NCBI RefSeq assembly: GCF_017876795.1
Contig: NZ_JAGIOR010000005.1
Coordinates: forward strand, 124,001-188,000
Length of the DNA: 64,000 nt
From: Rhizobium leguminosarum
GTDB taxonomy: Bacteria; Pseudomonadota; Alphaproteobacteria; Rhizobiales; Rhizobiaceae
Reading direction: 5' to 3'
Positions 26,285-35,097 of this stretch are shown piece by piece; the first letter of the stretch is position 1, and each line of letters opens with the position of its first letter. The notes beneath the pieces are model-generated. The model had not been told where the DNA came from. It made no database searches and saw only the letters and a program-made list of their open reading frames with translations. A program made the translations under genes and the position numbers.

Positions 26285-26683
26285 TCAAACGAGGTTGAGC
26301 CGCTTTCGCAGATCGGCATTTTCAGCACGGAGCTTTTCGGCCAGCTGCTTGCGCAGTCTTTGGTTTTCCTCTTCCAGCTGCAGAAGATCCGCAAACTCAT
26401 CAACTGCCGCCACCGACGGAGCGGTCGCTGCCTGCACAGCCTTCGCAGCACGTTTGACAGGCGCACGTTTGGCGCTTGTCGCACCTTCGTCAGACTTTGC
26501 CTTGCGCCCTCCCTTCGGCTTTCCAACTGCGGCACTCAAAGCCGCTACCGGTTGCGCCGAAACTGCTGCCGATGCCGTTTCAGGCGCCGCCTTCTTGGCG
26601 CGAGGTTTGCGCTCCTTCTTCGGTGCAGGCGCCGCTGTGGCCGGCGTGTCAGCATCAGTCGTCGTATTGATATCGTCGGCCAT
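26285..26683 (-). CDS. syrB: SyrB symbiotic regulator-like protein
   Basis: 132 aa from the ATG at 26683, chosen because ACAGGAG lies 6 nt before it and because MADDINTTTDADTP resembles SyrB starts. The body is Ala/Lys-rich (KKERKPRAKKAAPETASAA), and the C-terminus is a predicted coiled coil, LLQLEEENQRLRKQLAEKLR. SyrB represses syrM-related symbiotic regulation in S. meliloti. The frame is open upstream to 27013 with no stop, so a longer product is possible (see next entry). The paralogue lies directly downstream. Confidence 0.7.
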   Translation of the reverse strand: MADDINTTTDADTPATAAPAPKKERKPRAKKAAPETASAAVSAQPVAALSAAVGKPKGGRKAKSDEGATSAKRAPVKRAAKAVQAATAPSVAAVDEFADLLQLEEENQRLRKQLAEKLRAENADLRKRLNLV

Positions 26684-26995
26684 TATGGTCTCCTGTAAAG
26701 CCGATGCATTTGTCTCCTGCTCAATCGGCGGTGTCAACAACATCGCGGCCTGTTGTTCCCCAGCGAAAGACATTCCGGCGCTGCTAACCTCATACGTTTC
26801 CGGCAGGAGTGGCATTGCCTCGTCCTGCAGATCTTGCGCAACGGACTTGAGATCCATGTCTCCCCAAATGGAATTCGAATTGGAATTGCGTTTTCGCCGA
26901 TCCGATCTGTACTCGACGGTAAAGCTGCGTTGGACTTTTTTCACTTTGAGAGGCCTTGGGTGTCTGCGGTGATGTTTCGGCGACGTCTTCGGCAT
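26684..26995 (-). other. In-frame upstream extension of syrB
   Basis: The syrB frame continues upstream for 104 codons to an ATG at 26995 with GAGG 9 nt before it. The text (KKVQRSFTVEYRSDRRKR, SIWGDMDLKSVAQDLQDEA) looks like real protein, not random sequence. Either the gene has two starts or two short genes have fused. Confidence 0.45.
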
Positions 26996-27548
26996 CGCGA
27001 CAAGCCTCGCCAATAACGACTATCGCGCTGGCGGTCCACATCCCAAGCGACACTAGGCTCGCGAATGTCAGCCACCTCATCGCCTGTTCACCTTAAAGGT
27101 CGCCAAGCAAAACGATGCTGGCTAGGCGCAGTTCGCCGCCGATCGCACCTGAGCGCAAAAAACTGCCTCCGGGTCGACTGCGCGGCAATGTCAAGCTAGG
27201 AAATACCAATGATTACAGGTGTTTAGGGGTGCTTTGTGTGCCGTCGTCCCCGGATCATGGCGGCGTGCTTTACCTTGATGAGCGTGGTTGAACTCCGTGG
27301 CCGCCGGTTCAGGCGTTCTTCTTCGTTAGTACCAAAGAGAAGAACGACGAGGTCAAAGGCCTGCATTTTCTGCGCGTGGGCATGAAGAACTATCGGGTCT
27401 TCGTGCAGCCTTGGGCGGAATAGCCTCAAGATGAACGAAACGGCAATTCATCGCCGGCCCATCGCAAAAGTCCGTCTCAAACGGACATTTTCTCTATTTT
27501 CCAAAGTCTCCTTGCTACCTACTTTAATTAGTGCCATTTTTGTCCGTC
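26996..27548. other. Intergenic region before the AbiE genes
   Basis: No complete gene is recognised. A short plus-strand stretch about 27310-27420 reads FFFVSTKEKNDEVKGLHFLR and stops at 27420, possibly the tail of a lost gene. An AT-rich segment at 27485-27540 probably holds the abiE promoter. Confidence 0.4.
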
Positions 27549-28385
27549 ATGAGCGATCAAAAACGCGATAAGCTAAAGTCAATGCTGGATGAGGTTCCGG
27601 CAGGCTTCATCGTGGATTCCGCATGGATGCGGAAAATGGAAATCCGGCGGAGCTCGACACATGATTATCTCCGCCGCGGTTGGCTGGAGCCCGTCATGCA
27701 TGGCGTCTATCGGCGTCCCTCAGGCCGGGACGGCTCAGCCGAGGAACGCATCGACTGGCGCATCGCGGTCATGTCCGCACAGACGATCATGGATTACCCG
27801 TTCCATGTCGGCGGCCGCACGGCGCTCGCACTTCGCGGGCATGTGCATTACCTTGCGCTAGGGGCCGCCGAAAAAATCTTTCTCTATGGCGATGCGCCGC
27901 GATGGCTCGCAAACCTCCCCACCAATGGCCTTCCCGTCCCGCGCACCACCCGACTTTTCAAGACGGCGGATCTTGGAATAGAGCCACTGGCGGCTGAACC
28001 GGACGGGAACGCCATCCTGTTTCTACAGAACTGGACGATACGCGCCTCAACGCCAGAGCGGGCCATCCTCGAAGCGCTCGACGAATTGCCGGACAACGAA
28101 AGCTTTCACAACATCGATACGATCTTCGAGGGTCTGACCAACCTGCGTCCGCGCCGCATCACCGAGCTTCTGGCCGGCTGCACCAAGGTTCAGGTGAAAA
28201 GGCTCTTCTTCGTTTTTGCCGACCGCCACGAGCATGCCTGGCTCAAGCATGTCGACCGATCGATCATCGATCTTGGGAGCGGCGACCGCTCATTCATCAA
28301 AGGTGGCAAGCTGCATCCTACATACCGCATCACCATTCCAGAAGAGTACCTTCCTGGAAAGTCGGAGGTCAACGATGGCCCGTGA
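27549..28385 (+). CDS. abiEi: AbiEi-type antitoxin of a type IV toxin-antitoxin pair
   Basis: 278 aa from the ATG at 27549; a GTG at 27531 is an alternative. It has an N-terminal winged-helix part (IRRSSTHDYLRRGWLEPVMHGVYRRP) and an AbiEi C-terminal region (YPFHVGGRTALALRGHVHYL, WTIRASTPERAILEALDELP, HAWLKHVDRSIIDLGSGDRS). AbiEi represses its promoter and counteracts the nucleotidyltransferase toxin without direct binding. Its stop overlaps the toxin start by 11 bp. It lies between the repC side of the replicon and the backbone, consistent with plasmid maintenance or abortive infection. Confidence 0.88.
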   Translation: MSDQKRDKLKSMLDEVPAGFIVDSAWMRKMEIRRSSTHDYLRRGWLEPVMHGVYRRPSGRDGSAEERIDWRIAVMSAQTIMDYPFHVGGRTALALRGHVHYLALGAAEKIFLYGDAPRWLANLPTNGLPVPRTTRLFKTADLGIEPLAAEPDGNAILFLQNWTIRASTPERAILEALDELPDNESFHNIDTIFEGLTNLRPRRITELLAGCTKVQVKRLFFVFADRHEHAWLKHVDRSIIDLGSGDRSFIKGGKLHPTYRITIPEEYLPGKSEVNDGP

Positions 28386-29292
28386 CCAGTATATTTCTCA
28401 GCTCGAACTCCTCGTCCAGGCCTTGCCGATGATTGCCGACGAATCGGCTTTCGCATTGAAGGGTGGCACCGCCATCAATCTCTTCTACAGAGACCTCCCG
28501 CGCCTCTCGGTCGATATCGACCTGGCCTACCTTCCGCTCAAACCGAGGGACGAGAGCCTAGCCGAAATCGACGCGGCCCTTGATCGGGTGGCCGCGAAGG
28601 TCGAGAGGATCAAGGGCGTCCGGGCAAAGCGGATAGCGGGCGGTGGCGGCGGCGACACACGCGTCGAGGTGAGGCGGGGCCAGACCGCAATCAAGATCGA
28701 AACCTCTCCGGTCGCCCGCGGCACGGTGCACCCCGTCGAACGACGCAGGGTTACCGAGCGGGTCGAAGATCAGTTTGGTTTTGCAGAAATGCAGGTTGTG
28801 GCCTTCGAAGACCTCTTCGGTGGCAAGATGCATGCAGCAGTCGATCGCCAACATCCGCGCGATCTCTTCGACATCAAGTTGCTCTATGAAAACGAGGGAC
28901 TGACGGACCCGCTGTTTCGCACCTTCCTCATCTACGTGGCGAGCTCCGGACGCCCGCCCCACGAGTTGCTGCAACCCAATAGGGCCGACGTCGCACGTAT
29001 CTTCAATCAAGAATTCGATGGAATGACAATCGAGAAGGTCTCGCTGGACGAATTGCTGGATGTCCGGGAGCGGTTCCTGAGGGACATCCAGGCGCGCCTT
29101 GATGATAAGGCCCGAACGTTTCTGCTATCCCTTCACGATGGTGAACCCGACTTCGAGGTGATCGGTTTGCCACACGCCCTCGCCTTGCCGGCCGTCCGCT
29201 GGAAGCTCCTCAACCTGCAAAAACTGAGGGACGACAATCCGCCCAAACACGCCGAACAGCGTGGGGAGATCGAGCGCCTCTTCACACGATGA
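28375..29292 (+). CDS. abiEii: AbiEii nucleotidyltransferase toxin
   Basis: 305 aa. The polymerase-beta-like nucleotidyltransferase motif is intact: LKGGTAINLFYRDLPRLSVD with GGT at 30-32 and D47-x-D49, then VAFEDLFGGKMHAAVDRQHPR, in which the K and D residues match the family's other motifs. AbiEii toxins transfer nucleotides, probably to tRNA, and slow growth. The start ATG overlaps the antitoxin end. The longer frame from 28216 is a shadow through the antitoxin. No damage is seen, so the pair looks active. Confidence 0.9.
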   Translation: MARDQYISQLELLVQALPMIADESAFALKGGTAINLFYRDLPRLSVDIDLAYLPLKPRDESLAEIDAALDRVAAKVERIKGVRAKRIAGGGGGDTRVEVRRGQTAIKIETSPVARGTVHPVERRRVTERVEDQFGFAEMQVVAFEDLFGGKMHAAVDRQHPRDLFDIKLLYENEGLTDPLFRTFLIYVASSGRPPHELLQPNRADVARIFNQEFDGMTIEKVSLDELLDVRERFLRDIQARLDDKARTFLLSLHDGEPDFEVIGLPHALALPAVRWKLLNLQKLRDDNPPKHAEQRGEIERLFTR

Positions 29293-29464
29293 TGCGCTTT
29301 CGGCCGATCTGCAGGATCGACGACTGGCTCACCTCCCCGGCCGTCCGGCCCCGCTAGTTGCGGAGTTAGCCGCCCGGTCATGCTCGAATGTCGTTCTTCC
29401 CGTTGGTGATTTCGCTCTAAAATACCGAAATTCAAAACCCAAACAACTACAAAGGTTTAGCAGA

Positions 29465-29480
29465 GTTGGTCGCGACCAAC
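29465..29480. promoter_or_regulatory. parS: parS-like palindrome downstream of repC
   Basis: GTTGGTCGCGACCAAC is a perfect 16-bp palindrome and fits the repABC parS form GTT-N4-GC-N4-AAC. It extends one more pair on each side and a T6 run follows. It lies 64 bp past the repC stop, where some repABC plasmids carry their centromere; RepB should bind it. It could also act as a terminator for the plus strand. Confidence 0.75.
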
Positions 29481-29543
29481 TTTTTTACGGAGCCTTTGAA
29501 CAGCAAACGTGCCCGCAGTTTCCCTCGAAACGACGCTGCTGCC

Positions 29544-30758
29544 CTACCCCGCTTTCGTTTGCGCCAGACCATTGGCCTTCAACAAGGCCATGATCATCGG
29601 CCCGAGCGAAAATTCGCCGCGCTCAGACCGTCGCGTGAGATCCCGCAAGTATCCGCCCGGAGAATTGATCATGTTTGCTCGCTCCAGGATGCCGGCAACC
29701 GCGACCGCCGCATTTTCCGGCCCCATGATCTCACAGGCCTCCTGGTAAGCCGACGGGCTGATCCCCAGCATCGACCGGACGACGACGGCCGCAGACATCA
29801 ACTCGCGCCAGGACCGGATCGCGCCGCTGCCCCCATAATCGATAATCTGTGGGCAGGCCTTCAACACCAGGCCGAGCGGGAATGCCTTCAACGGCTCTCG
29901 CTGAATTCCAATCGCTTCGCTCGATTTTGCCCCCTGCTCTTTTCTGGAGCTAGGTTCAAGTTCATTAATGGATTCGGGTTTTGAACTCTGTATGTGGCGC
30001 TCGATATGGGCGGCATTGCCGCCGGGATTTTCCGCTTTTTCCTGATTTTCCAGCCGGTTGAGCACTTCCTCTTTTAACATCTGCATTTCTTCGAGGATTG
30101 CGCTCACGTCTGCTGGCGATGGCGTGCGTGGCAGTCGGGCAATCAGCCCTACATAAATGCCTTCGATCGCCTGCCAATCGCCCTCTGCCCCTTCCTCCAT
30201 GGCAGCCGAGATCAGCTTGCGAACATCGCGCCGGCAGATCGTCAGATTCTCTTTCATCCTTTTGAAGGCGGCGCGCTCCGCCACGATCTGTTGCGCCAGC
30301 ATGGCGAGCTCTTCAGCGCGAGACAGCAATGGCGAGAGATCGAAACCGAAGGCGTTCTCAATATCACCGGCGCGGTCTCGGCGAACGTAGCGCTTGCCAT
30401 TGGCGCTATCATTTCGAACGATCAGGCCAGCCTCAACAAGCACCGCAAGATGCCGTCGGAGAGTGGAACCCGCCATGCCATGGGCACGCAATGACAACTG
30501 CGCGTTCGATGGAAAAACAATGAGCGGCGCGTCCTGGCGCAAGTCATTGTCCGGATGGAAGCTCAGCAAGGCATCAAGTACCGCCAGGCTGTTCGACTGA
30601 ATGCCAAGCGCTGCCATTGCCGCAGAAACGTCGCGAAAGACTTTCCACTTCTCTGCCGACTTCCCCGCCTTGATCTCGGCAACAGCTTGCTGCCGTCTGA
30701 CCAGGGCAAGCGAAATCGGCCGCCGCCCAAAGGGCGTCGTCACATTTCCCGTTTGCAT
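29544..30758 (-). CDS. repC: RepC, replication initiator of a repABC plasmid
   Basis: 404 aa, the usual RepC length. Landmarks: FRDVSAAMAALGIQSNSLAV, IVFPSNAQLSLRAHGMAGST, LRRHLAVLVEAGLIVRNDSA (winged-helix DNA binding), YVRRDRAGDIENAFGFDLSP, and the C-terminal WRELMSAAVVVRSMLGISPS. RepC initiates replication, typically at an origin within its own gene. It is translated after repB across an intergenic region encoding an antisense RNA on the other strand. The frame is intact. Confidence 0.96.
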   Translation of the reverse strand: MQTGNVTTPFGRRPISLALVRRQQAVAEIKAGKSAEKWKVFRDVSAAMAALGIQSNSLAVLDALLSFHPDNDLRQDAPLIVFPSNAQLSLRAHGMAGSTLRRHLAVLVEAGLIVRNDSANGKRYVRRDRAGDIENAFGFDLSPLLSRAEELAMLAQQIVAERAAFKRMKENLTICRRDVRKLISAAMEEGAEGDWQAIEGIYVGLIARLPRTPSPADVSAILEEMQMLKEEVLNRLENQEKAENPGGNAAHIERHIQSSKPESINELEPSSRKEQGAKSSEAIGIQREPLKAFPLGLVLKACPQIIDYGGSGAIRSWRELMSAAVVVRSMLGISPSAYQEACEIMGPENAAVAVAGILERANMINSPGGYLRDLTRRSERGEFSLGPMIMALLKANGLAQTKAG

Positions 30759-30852
30759 CGTCTCTTACCTTTCAGCAGGCAAAAGAAAATTGCTCACCAG
30801 ATCGGTGCCAAAGACTCTTGACGAGGATTCGAGGAAATGCGATTCTGTTAGT

Positions 30853-30908
30853 GCTAAAGAGACAGAAGGGCTTCCGCGACGGCAACGTTCAGGGGGCTCT
30901 TTTCTTTT
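30853..30908 (+). ncRNA. Antisense RNA (incA/ctRNA) in the repB-repC gap
   Basis: On the plus strand, opposite the rep transcript, TTGACG (30818-30823), a 17-bp spacer and GATTCT (30841-30846) form a promoter. The predicted RNA ends in a stem AAAGAG ... CTCTTT (30856-30861 / 30897-30902) followed by T-rich sequence. The place and orientation match the repABC countertranscribed RNA that limits repC expression. Ends are estimates. Confidence 0.65.
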
Positions 30909-30913
30909 GCGCG

Positions 30914-31939
30914 TTACGCTTCCCTCTTCTGTTTCTGTTTTGCACGGTGCGCTTCATAAAGCGCCGGCAATTGCTCGAGCACGAAGGCCGCGAAGTCCGG
31001 CGTTGCCTTCCGATCGATCATGATTTCCACCTTCGCCTTGCTCTGCTTCACTTGCGCCAAGCGCTCGCCGGCCGGGCTCGCCATGACATCAGGGAGACCG
31101 CGTTCCAACCGGCGCGGCTTCAGATGCGCAATCAGCCCCTTGAACCGGTCGGCGGACTGAAGCACCTGCAATTCGCTGGACCGCACACGCTCAAGAACTT
31201 TGTCGGCCGAAGGCGCATTTTCGATCAGCTCGGCCAGTTCCTGCCAGCTTCTGAGCCCGATACCGGGGGCAGGGCCGATGGCATCAATCAAGTCCGCGGG
31301 AAGCACCTCGATGATGGAGAGCATCTTGGAGAGATCGCCCTTGTCGACGGACATCGATGAGATGATCACGTCACGGGTAAAACGTTCCTTGAGACGGGCG
31401 GCAAAGCGCGCCTTCTCGATAAAGGAAAGATCCTGGCGCTCGTTATTTTCCTGACCTTGGGCAACGACCAGCTGCTCATCCGTCAAATTCCGGACGACCG
31501 CCTTGACCACCAGACCGAGTTCCGACACTGCGCGCAAGCGGCGATGACCGAAGGCAACCTCATAGCGGCCGGACTGTTGCGGGTGAGGGCGCACGAGGAT
31601 CGGCACCTGTTGACCCTGTTCCTTGATAGACGCAAGCAGCCCTTCAATGTCGCCCGGCATCCGGTCCTGCATGAACGAAGGATCGATGACCTTCGGATCG
31701 AGATCGATCACGGCCTGACCTTCGGCTAGGCGCCGTTCGATTTCTTCGGCTCGCTCCACGCGATCGTTCTGCTCGCGCAAAGCGTTGCCGATGTTGGCGG
31801 TGAGCTTGGTCGCCGGGTCACGGTCTTTGCGAGCGACGCCGAGAAGCGGCATGGTTCGGCTCTTTGCGGCTTGCGGGTCATGCGAGGAGGGCGCAGTCGG
31901 CACAGTTGCGGAAACGCCCAAAATGTCCTTTCGGCTCAT
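30914..31939 (-). CDS. repB: RepB, ParB-family partition protein
   Basis: 341 aa. ParB-like core: IDPSFMQDRMPGDIEGLLA, SIKEQGQQVPILVRPHPQQS, YEVAFGHRRLRAVSELGL, then QENNERQDLSFIEKARFAAR and a helix-turn-helix region (DVIISSMSVDKGDLSKMLSI). It binds parS and works with RepA to segregate the plasmid. The start overlaps the repA stop by 4 bp (ATGA). Frame intact. Confidence 0.96.
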   Translation of the reverse strand: MSRKDILGVSATVPTAPSSHDPQAAKSRTMPLLGVARKDRDPATKLTANIGNALREQNDRVERAEEIERRLAEGQAVIDLDPKVIDPSFMQDRMPGDIEGLLASIKEQGQQVPILVRPHPQQSGRYEVAFGHRRLRAVSELGLVVKAVVRNLTDEQLVVAQGQENNERQDLSFIEKARFAARLKERFTRDVIISSMSVDKGDLSKMLSIIEVLPADLIDAIGPAPGIGLRSWQELAELIENAPSADKVLERVRSSELQVLQSADRFKGLIAHLKPRRLERGLPDVMASPAGERLAQVKQSKAKVEIMIDRKATPDFAAFVLEQLPALYEAHRAKQKQKREA

Positions 31940-33150
31940 GTGGTTCTACCCCACGCTTTTTTGATCAAAGACTCGATCTCGTCATTGACGGCATTCATGG
32001 CCTCCAAGGCGCGATCGTAGGTCGAACGTGTGAATTGGCCGCGCTCGACTTCGAAGAGTGTCTGGTTCGTCAGCCCGGCATCGGAGACGGCCGTCGTCTT
32101 CAGCATCGGAAAATTGAGCACGTTTTCGCCGAAGATCGACCGGAGGTAACCGACCATCTGGTTTTGCGGGCCGTCGCTCGGCTCGAAGCGCGTGATGAGA
32201 TATCGCATCCAGTTGAAGTTGAACCTGGCGCCAGCATTTTCGATTTCCCGTAAGAGGTTCGACGTCATTGCCAGAAACTGGTTCATCGACATGACATCGA
32301 GCATCTGCGGATGCACCGTCACCAGGATCGACGTCGCGGCGGTCAAAGCCGACAGTGTCAGGTAGCCGAGCTGGGGAGGGCAGTCGATGACGACGACGTC
32401 GTAGTTGTCCGCGATGTCCTCGATGACCTGGCTGATCCGCCCGTAGAAAAGCGTATCGCCGTCCTTGCGGCTCATCAGGGCGCGCGGTGTGTCGTGCTCG
32501 AACTCCATAAGCTCAAGATTGCCGGGAATGAGATGGAGATCTGGTATGTACGTTCCCCGGACCACTTCTTCGATCGGACGCTGCTCTTCATCGTAGCGAA
32601 TGGCGCCGTAAAGCGTTTCGTTCGGACCGACATGAATTTCCGGCTGATTGCCGAACAAGGCGGACAGGCTGGCCTGAGGGTCGAGATCGATCGCAAGGAC
32701 GCGATATCCGCGCATCGCGAGATATTGGGCCAAATGTGCCGATGTGGTGGTCTTACCCGATCCGCCCTTAAAGTTCATCACCGAGATGACTTGCAGCTGC
32801 TCGCCATCGCGGCGGTGGGGAAGGTAACGTCGATTGCCACGGCCGACCTGATCCATATGCTTTCGGATCTGATGGATATCCTCGATCGAAAATATGCGCC
32901 GGCCGCCTGCACCCGTACTGACGTTCAGTTCCGGCATGTCGGAGGCGATCTGGCGAAGATAGGACTCTTTGACTCCAAGAAGCTTGGCGGCCTCCGACGG
33001 CGCAAACCCGCGAATGCCTTTCTCCGCAGACGGCGGGAAGACCTTGACATGGTGCGCTTGCAATTGCCCCGACAACGCCTCAGCATGCCGCTCCATCAAA
33101 GTGGTTAGTCCCTCGATTTCCGGCGCCATTTTTTCGGCGTTCTTCGCCAT
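31936..33150 (-). CDS. repA: RepA, ParA-family partition ATPase
   Basis: 404 aa. A DNA-binding N-terminus (FAPSEAAKLLGVKESYLRQI) is followed by a deviant Walker A, VMNFKGGSGKTTTSAHLA, with K133, then RVLAIDLDPQASLSALFGNQ and YDVVVIDCPPQLGYLTLSAL. RepA drives partition and represses the repABC promoter. It is the first gene of the operon. Confidence 0.97.
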   Translation of the reverse strand: MAKNAEKMAPEIEGLTTLMERHAEALSGQLQAHHVKVFPPSAEKGIRGFAPSEAAKLLGVKESYLRQIASDMPELNVSTGAGGRRIFSIEDIHQIRKHMDQVGRGNRRYLPHRRDGEQLQVISVMNFKGGSGKTTTSAHLAQYLAMRGYRVLAIDLDPQASLSALFGNQPEIHVGPNETLYGAIRYDEEQRPIEEVVRGTYIPDLHLIPGNLELMEFEHDTPRALMSRKDGDTLFYGRISQVIEDIADNYDVVVIDCPPQLGYLTLSALTAATSILVTVHPQMLDVMSMNQFLAMTSNLLREIENAGARFNFNWMRYLITRFEPSDGPQNQMVGYLRSIFGENVLNFPMLKTTAVSDAGLTNQTLFEVERGQFTRSTYDRALEAMNAVNDEIESLIKKAWGRTT

Positions 33151-33750
33151 CTCGTAACCCGTTTTTTGCCAGTGGCGGTTTGAAGCGAAAAGTCAGCAGA
33201 CTTTCGCCGATGGCAATAGGCTCCGATTCTGTGCGCCGGGCAAGAGTTTTTTGGTTAACAGGGCGTTAACAAGCCCACCAATCCCCAACCAAAGGAGACT
33301 TCCACTGCCGCAGAACCTACTGAAACCAGGCCATTGCCTTTTGTAACCGCGAATTCCGGACCGTGGCGGCGCTGAAAAAAGTGGAGCAGATTTTGGACCC
33401 AATGCAGCGATACTGAACTTTTAAGAGCACTTCGACCGACCGAATCGAAGCTGCAAACGTTGACCGCGCATAACCTTAGGACAGGGCGGCCTTCACTCAA
33501 ACATCTTATCTGCCCGATGGAAGCCCGAAAAGGCTGGTCCTCTTGCCGGAGGAGGCGAACCGAATGGGTGTGTTCCGCAACGTGCGACGACGCGCCGGGG
33601 TATGGCGCACACGGCGAGGCGGCTTGTCGATTTAACGGAAGGGGCGAAGGCACCTTCGAGGCTACCTCATACCGCAAGCATTGACCAATCACGCCGGCCA
33701 ACGGCCGCAAAATAAGTACAGCTTGATCAGTCGCCTGATAAAGCGTGCCC
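33151..33750. other. Region upstream of repA, no clear gene
   Basis: It should hold the repA promoter and operator. Two GTTAAC words (33254-33259 and 33265-33270) lie close upstream. The 214-codon minus frame 33255-33899 has unusual composition, no ribosome site and overlaps the recombinase gene; I do not call it. Confidence 0.4.
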
Positions 33751-34668
33751 TCAGCGAGGGACAAGGCCGAACCGATGGGCTTCGTCCAATAGGTCGCGGA
33801 CGGAAGAGGGTTGCCATTTCTTGCCGCCTCGCGCCGGGCGCTCTCCCATCTGGTCCATTTGTGCGGCGATGTCGCGAAGCGAAAGGGTGGGGTCGGCAAT
33901 GGCGATTGCCGCCACCAGCTTCATCAGATGGTCCTCCGGGGCTCGACGAGGGGACCGAGCCAGGAGCTCTTTCTCCGCAAGCTTTTCGCGGACTATGCGA
34001 TGGACGGCGCGACGGAGGCGCTCGACGGTCCAGTCGTGGCCGCGGCGATTCAGCACTCGAACGACATTGTCCCAACTGTGCTGAGGCCGGAGTTTGCGCA
34101 CCATCGGTAGCCACGTCTGCGCGGACGCGATAAGCTCATCGAGATAGAGTTTGTCGCGCGCCCTCGAAACCGCCTTGATCGCCTCCGGTCGCCGTTCTCG
34201 CAATCCAGGGTTTCCAGGAAGCTTGCCGCGCGCCTTCGCCGCCTTGATACCGGCCTTGGTGCGTTCGGCGGTCAGCGCGCGCTCGAGCTGCGCGACCGCG
34301 CCGAGGACCTGAAGCGAAAATATGCCCTGCGGGGTCGAGGTGTCGATCGGATCGCGGATAGAGCGAAAGTGGACGCCACGTTGTTCGAGATCCTCGATGA
34401 CCTGAAGAAGATGGCTAACAGATCGCGCGAGCCGGTCTAGCCGGACGACAACAAGAACGTCGCCAGCAGTGAGTTCGCCGAGAAGCCTGGTGAGGACCGG
34501 CCGCGCGCGCGACGCCCCCGAGCCGCGCTCCTCAAATATCTGGTCACAACCGGCAGCACTGAGCTCATCCATCTGCGAGTCATGGACTTGATCGTCGGTT
34601 GAAACGCGAGCGTAACCGATCAGCCGGCTCGGTGGCGCCGATGGATTGGAAGTCGGTCGTTTTGCCAT
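33751..34668 (-). CDS. Serine recombinase of the resolvase family (305 aa)
   Basis: From the ATG at 34668: RLIGYARVSTDDQVHDSQMD carries the catalytic serine, VLVVVRLDRLARSVSHLLQV the conserved arginines, and LQVLGAVAQLERALTAERTK the E-helix. A C-terminal extension of about 100 residues (YLDELIASAQTWLPMVRKLR ... SWDNVVRVLNRRGHDWTVER) contains the DNA-binding part and is longer than in Tn3 resolvases. It lies outside the Tn3 transposon at 35060, so it may belong to an earlier element or act on the plasmid. The frame extends upstream to 35019 without ribosome site. Confidence 0.85.
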   Translation of the reverse strand: MAKRPTSNPSAPPSRLIGYARVSTDDQVHDSQMDELSAAGCDQIFEERGSGASRARPVLTRLLGELTAGDVLVVVRLDRLARSVSHLLQVIEDLEQRGVHFRSIRDPIDTSTPQGIFSLQVLGAVAQLERALTAERTKAGIKAAKARGKLPGNPGLRERRPEAIKAVSRARDKLYLDELIASAQTWLPMVRKLRPQHSWDNVVRVLNRRGHDWTVERLRRAVHRIVREKLAEKELLARSPRRAPEDHLMKLVAAIAIADPTLSLRDIAAQMDQMGERPARGGKKWQPSSVRDLLDEAHRFGLVPR

Positions 34669-35059
34669 CGCTTTTCTCGCGCCTTTTCGCGCCCCTTTGT
34701 ACAAATAAGAAATGCGTGAGAAAATGGTCCTTTGCAAGCGTGTTTTATGAGTGATATGCGAGTCCGTAGAGCGCGATTTTTGACCATGCACTGCTGTCTG
34801 GTCATCCGGTAACTCGAACGCGCGCCAGCGGCGATCTGAGACGGAAACGCTGGAAAATAACGCTTCTAAGCGCATAACGTTCGCTGATCGGCTCGCCAAC
34901 GGACAACGCCCACCGAAATTCGTCTCGAAGGCTGCGGCGACTGCGCCTGTAGGTGAGCGGGCAAAGCACGAAGGGCGAGTTGAATCCACCGAATTAGGGC
35001 GAAATAGGCCCGAAATCACCGGAAATGTGGGGAATCCGCTGAATTAGGATGGCCGACAT
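34669..35059. other. Spacer between the recombinase and the Tn3 left end
   Basis: No gene is recognised in these 390 bp. An in-frame but unsupported upstream extension of the recombinase covers most of it. Confidence 0.4.
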
Positions 35060-35097
35060 GGGGCTCCGTGGGCATTTCTGCAATAATACCCGCTAAG
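35060..35097 (+). repeat. Tn3 left terminal inverted repeat
   Basis: 38 bp beginning GGGGCTCCGTGGGC and ending CCCGCTAAG; it overlaps the last codons of tnpA. Confidence 0.9.

Noticed and set aside
33254..33270. GTTAAC pair upstream of repA as parS
   Set aside because: The spacing and lack of a GC centre do not fit the GTT-N4-GC-N4-AAC form; the palindrome at 29465 fits exactly.
33255..33899. 214-codon minus frame
   Set aside because: No ribosome site, unusual composition, overlaps the end of the recombinase gene and the repA upstream region.
34669..35019. Upstream extension of the serine recombinase
   Set aside because: The resolvase fold starts at about 34668 and the extension has no similarity or ribosome site.
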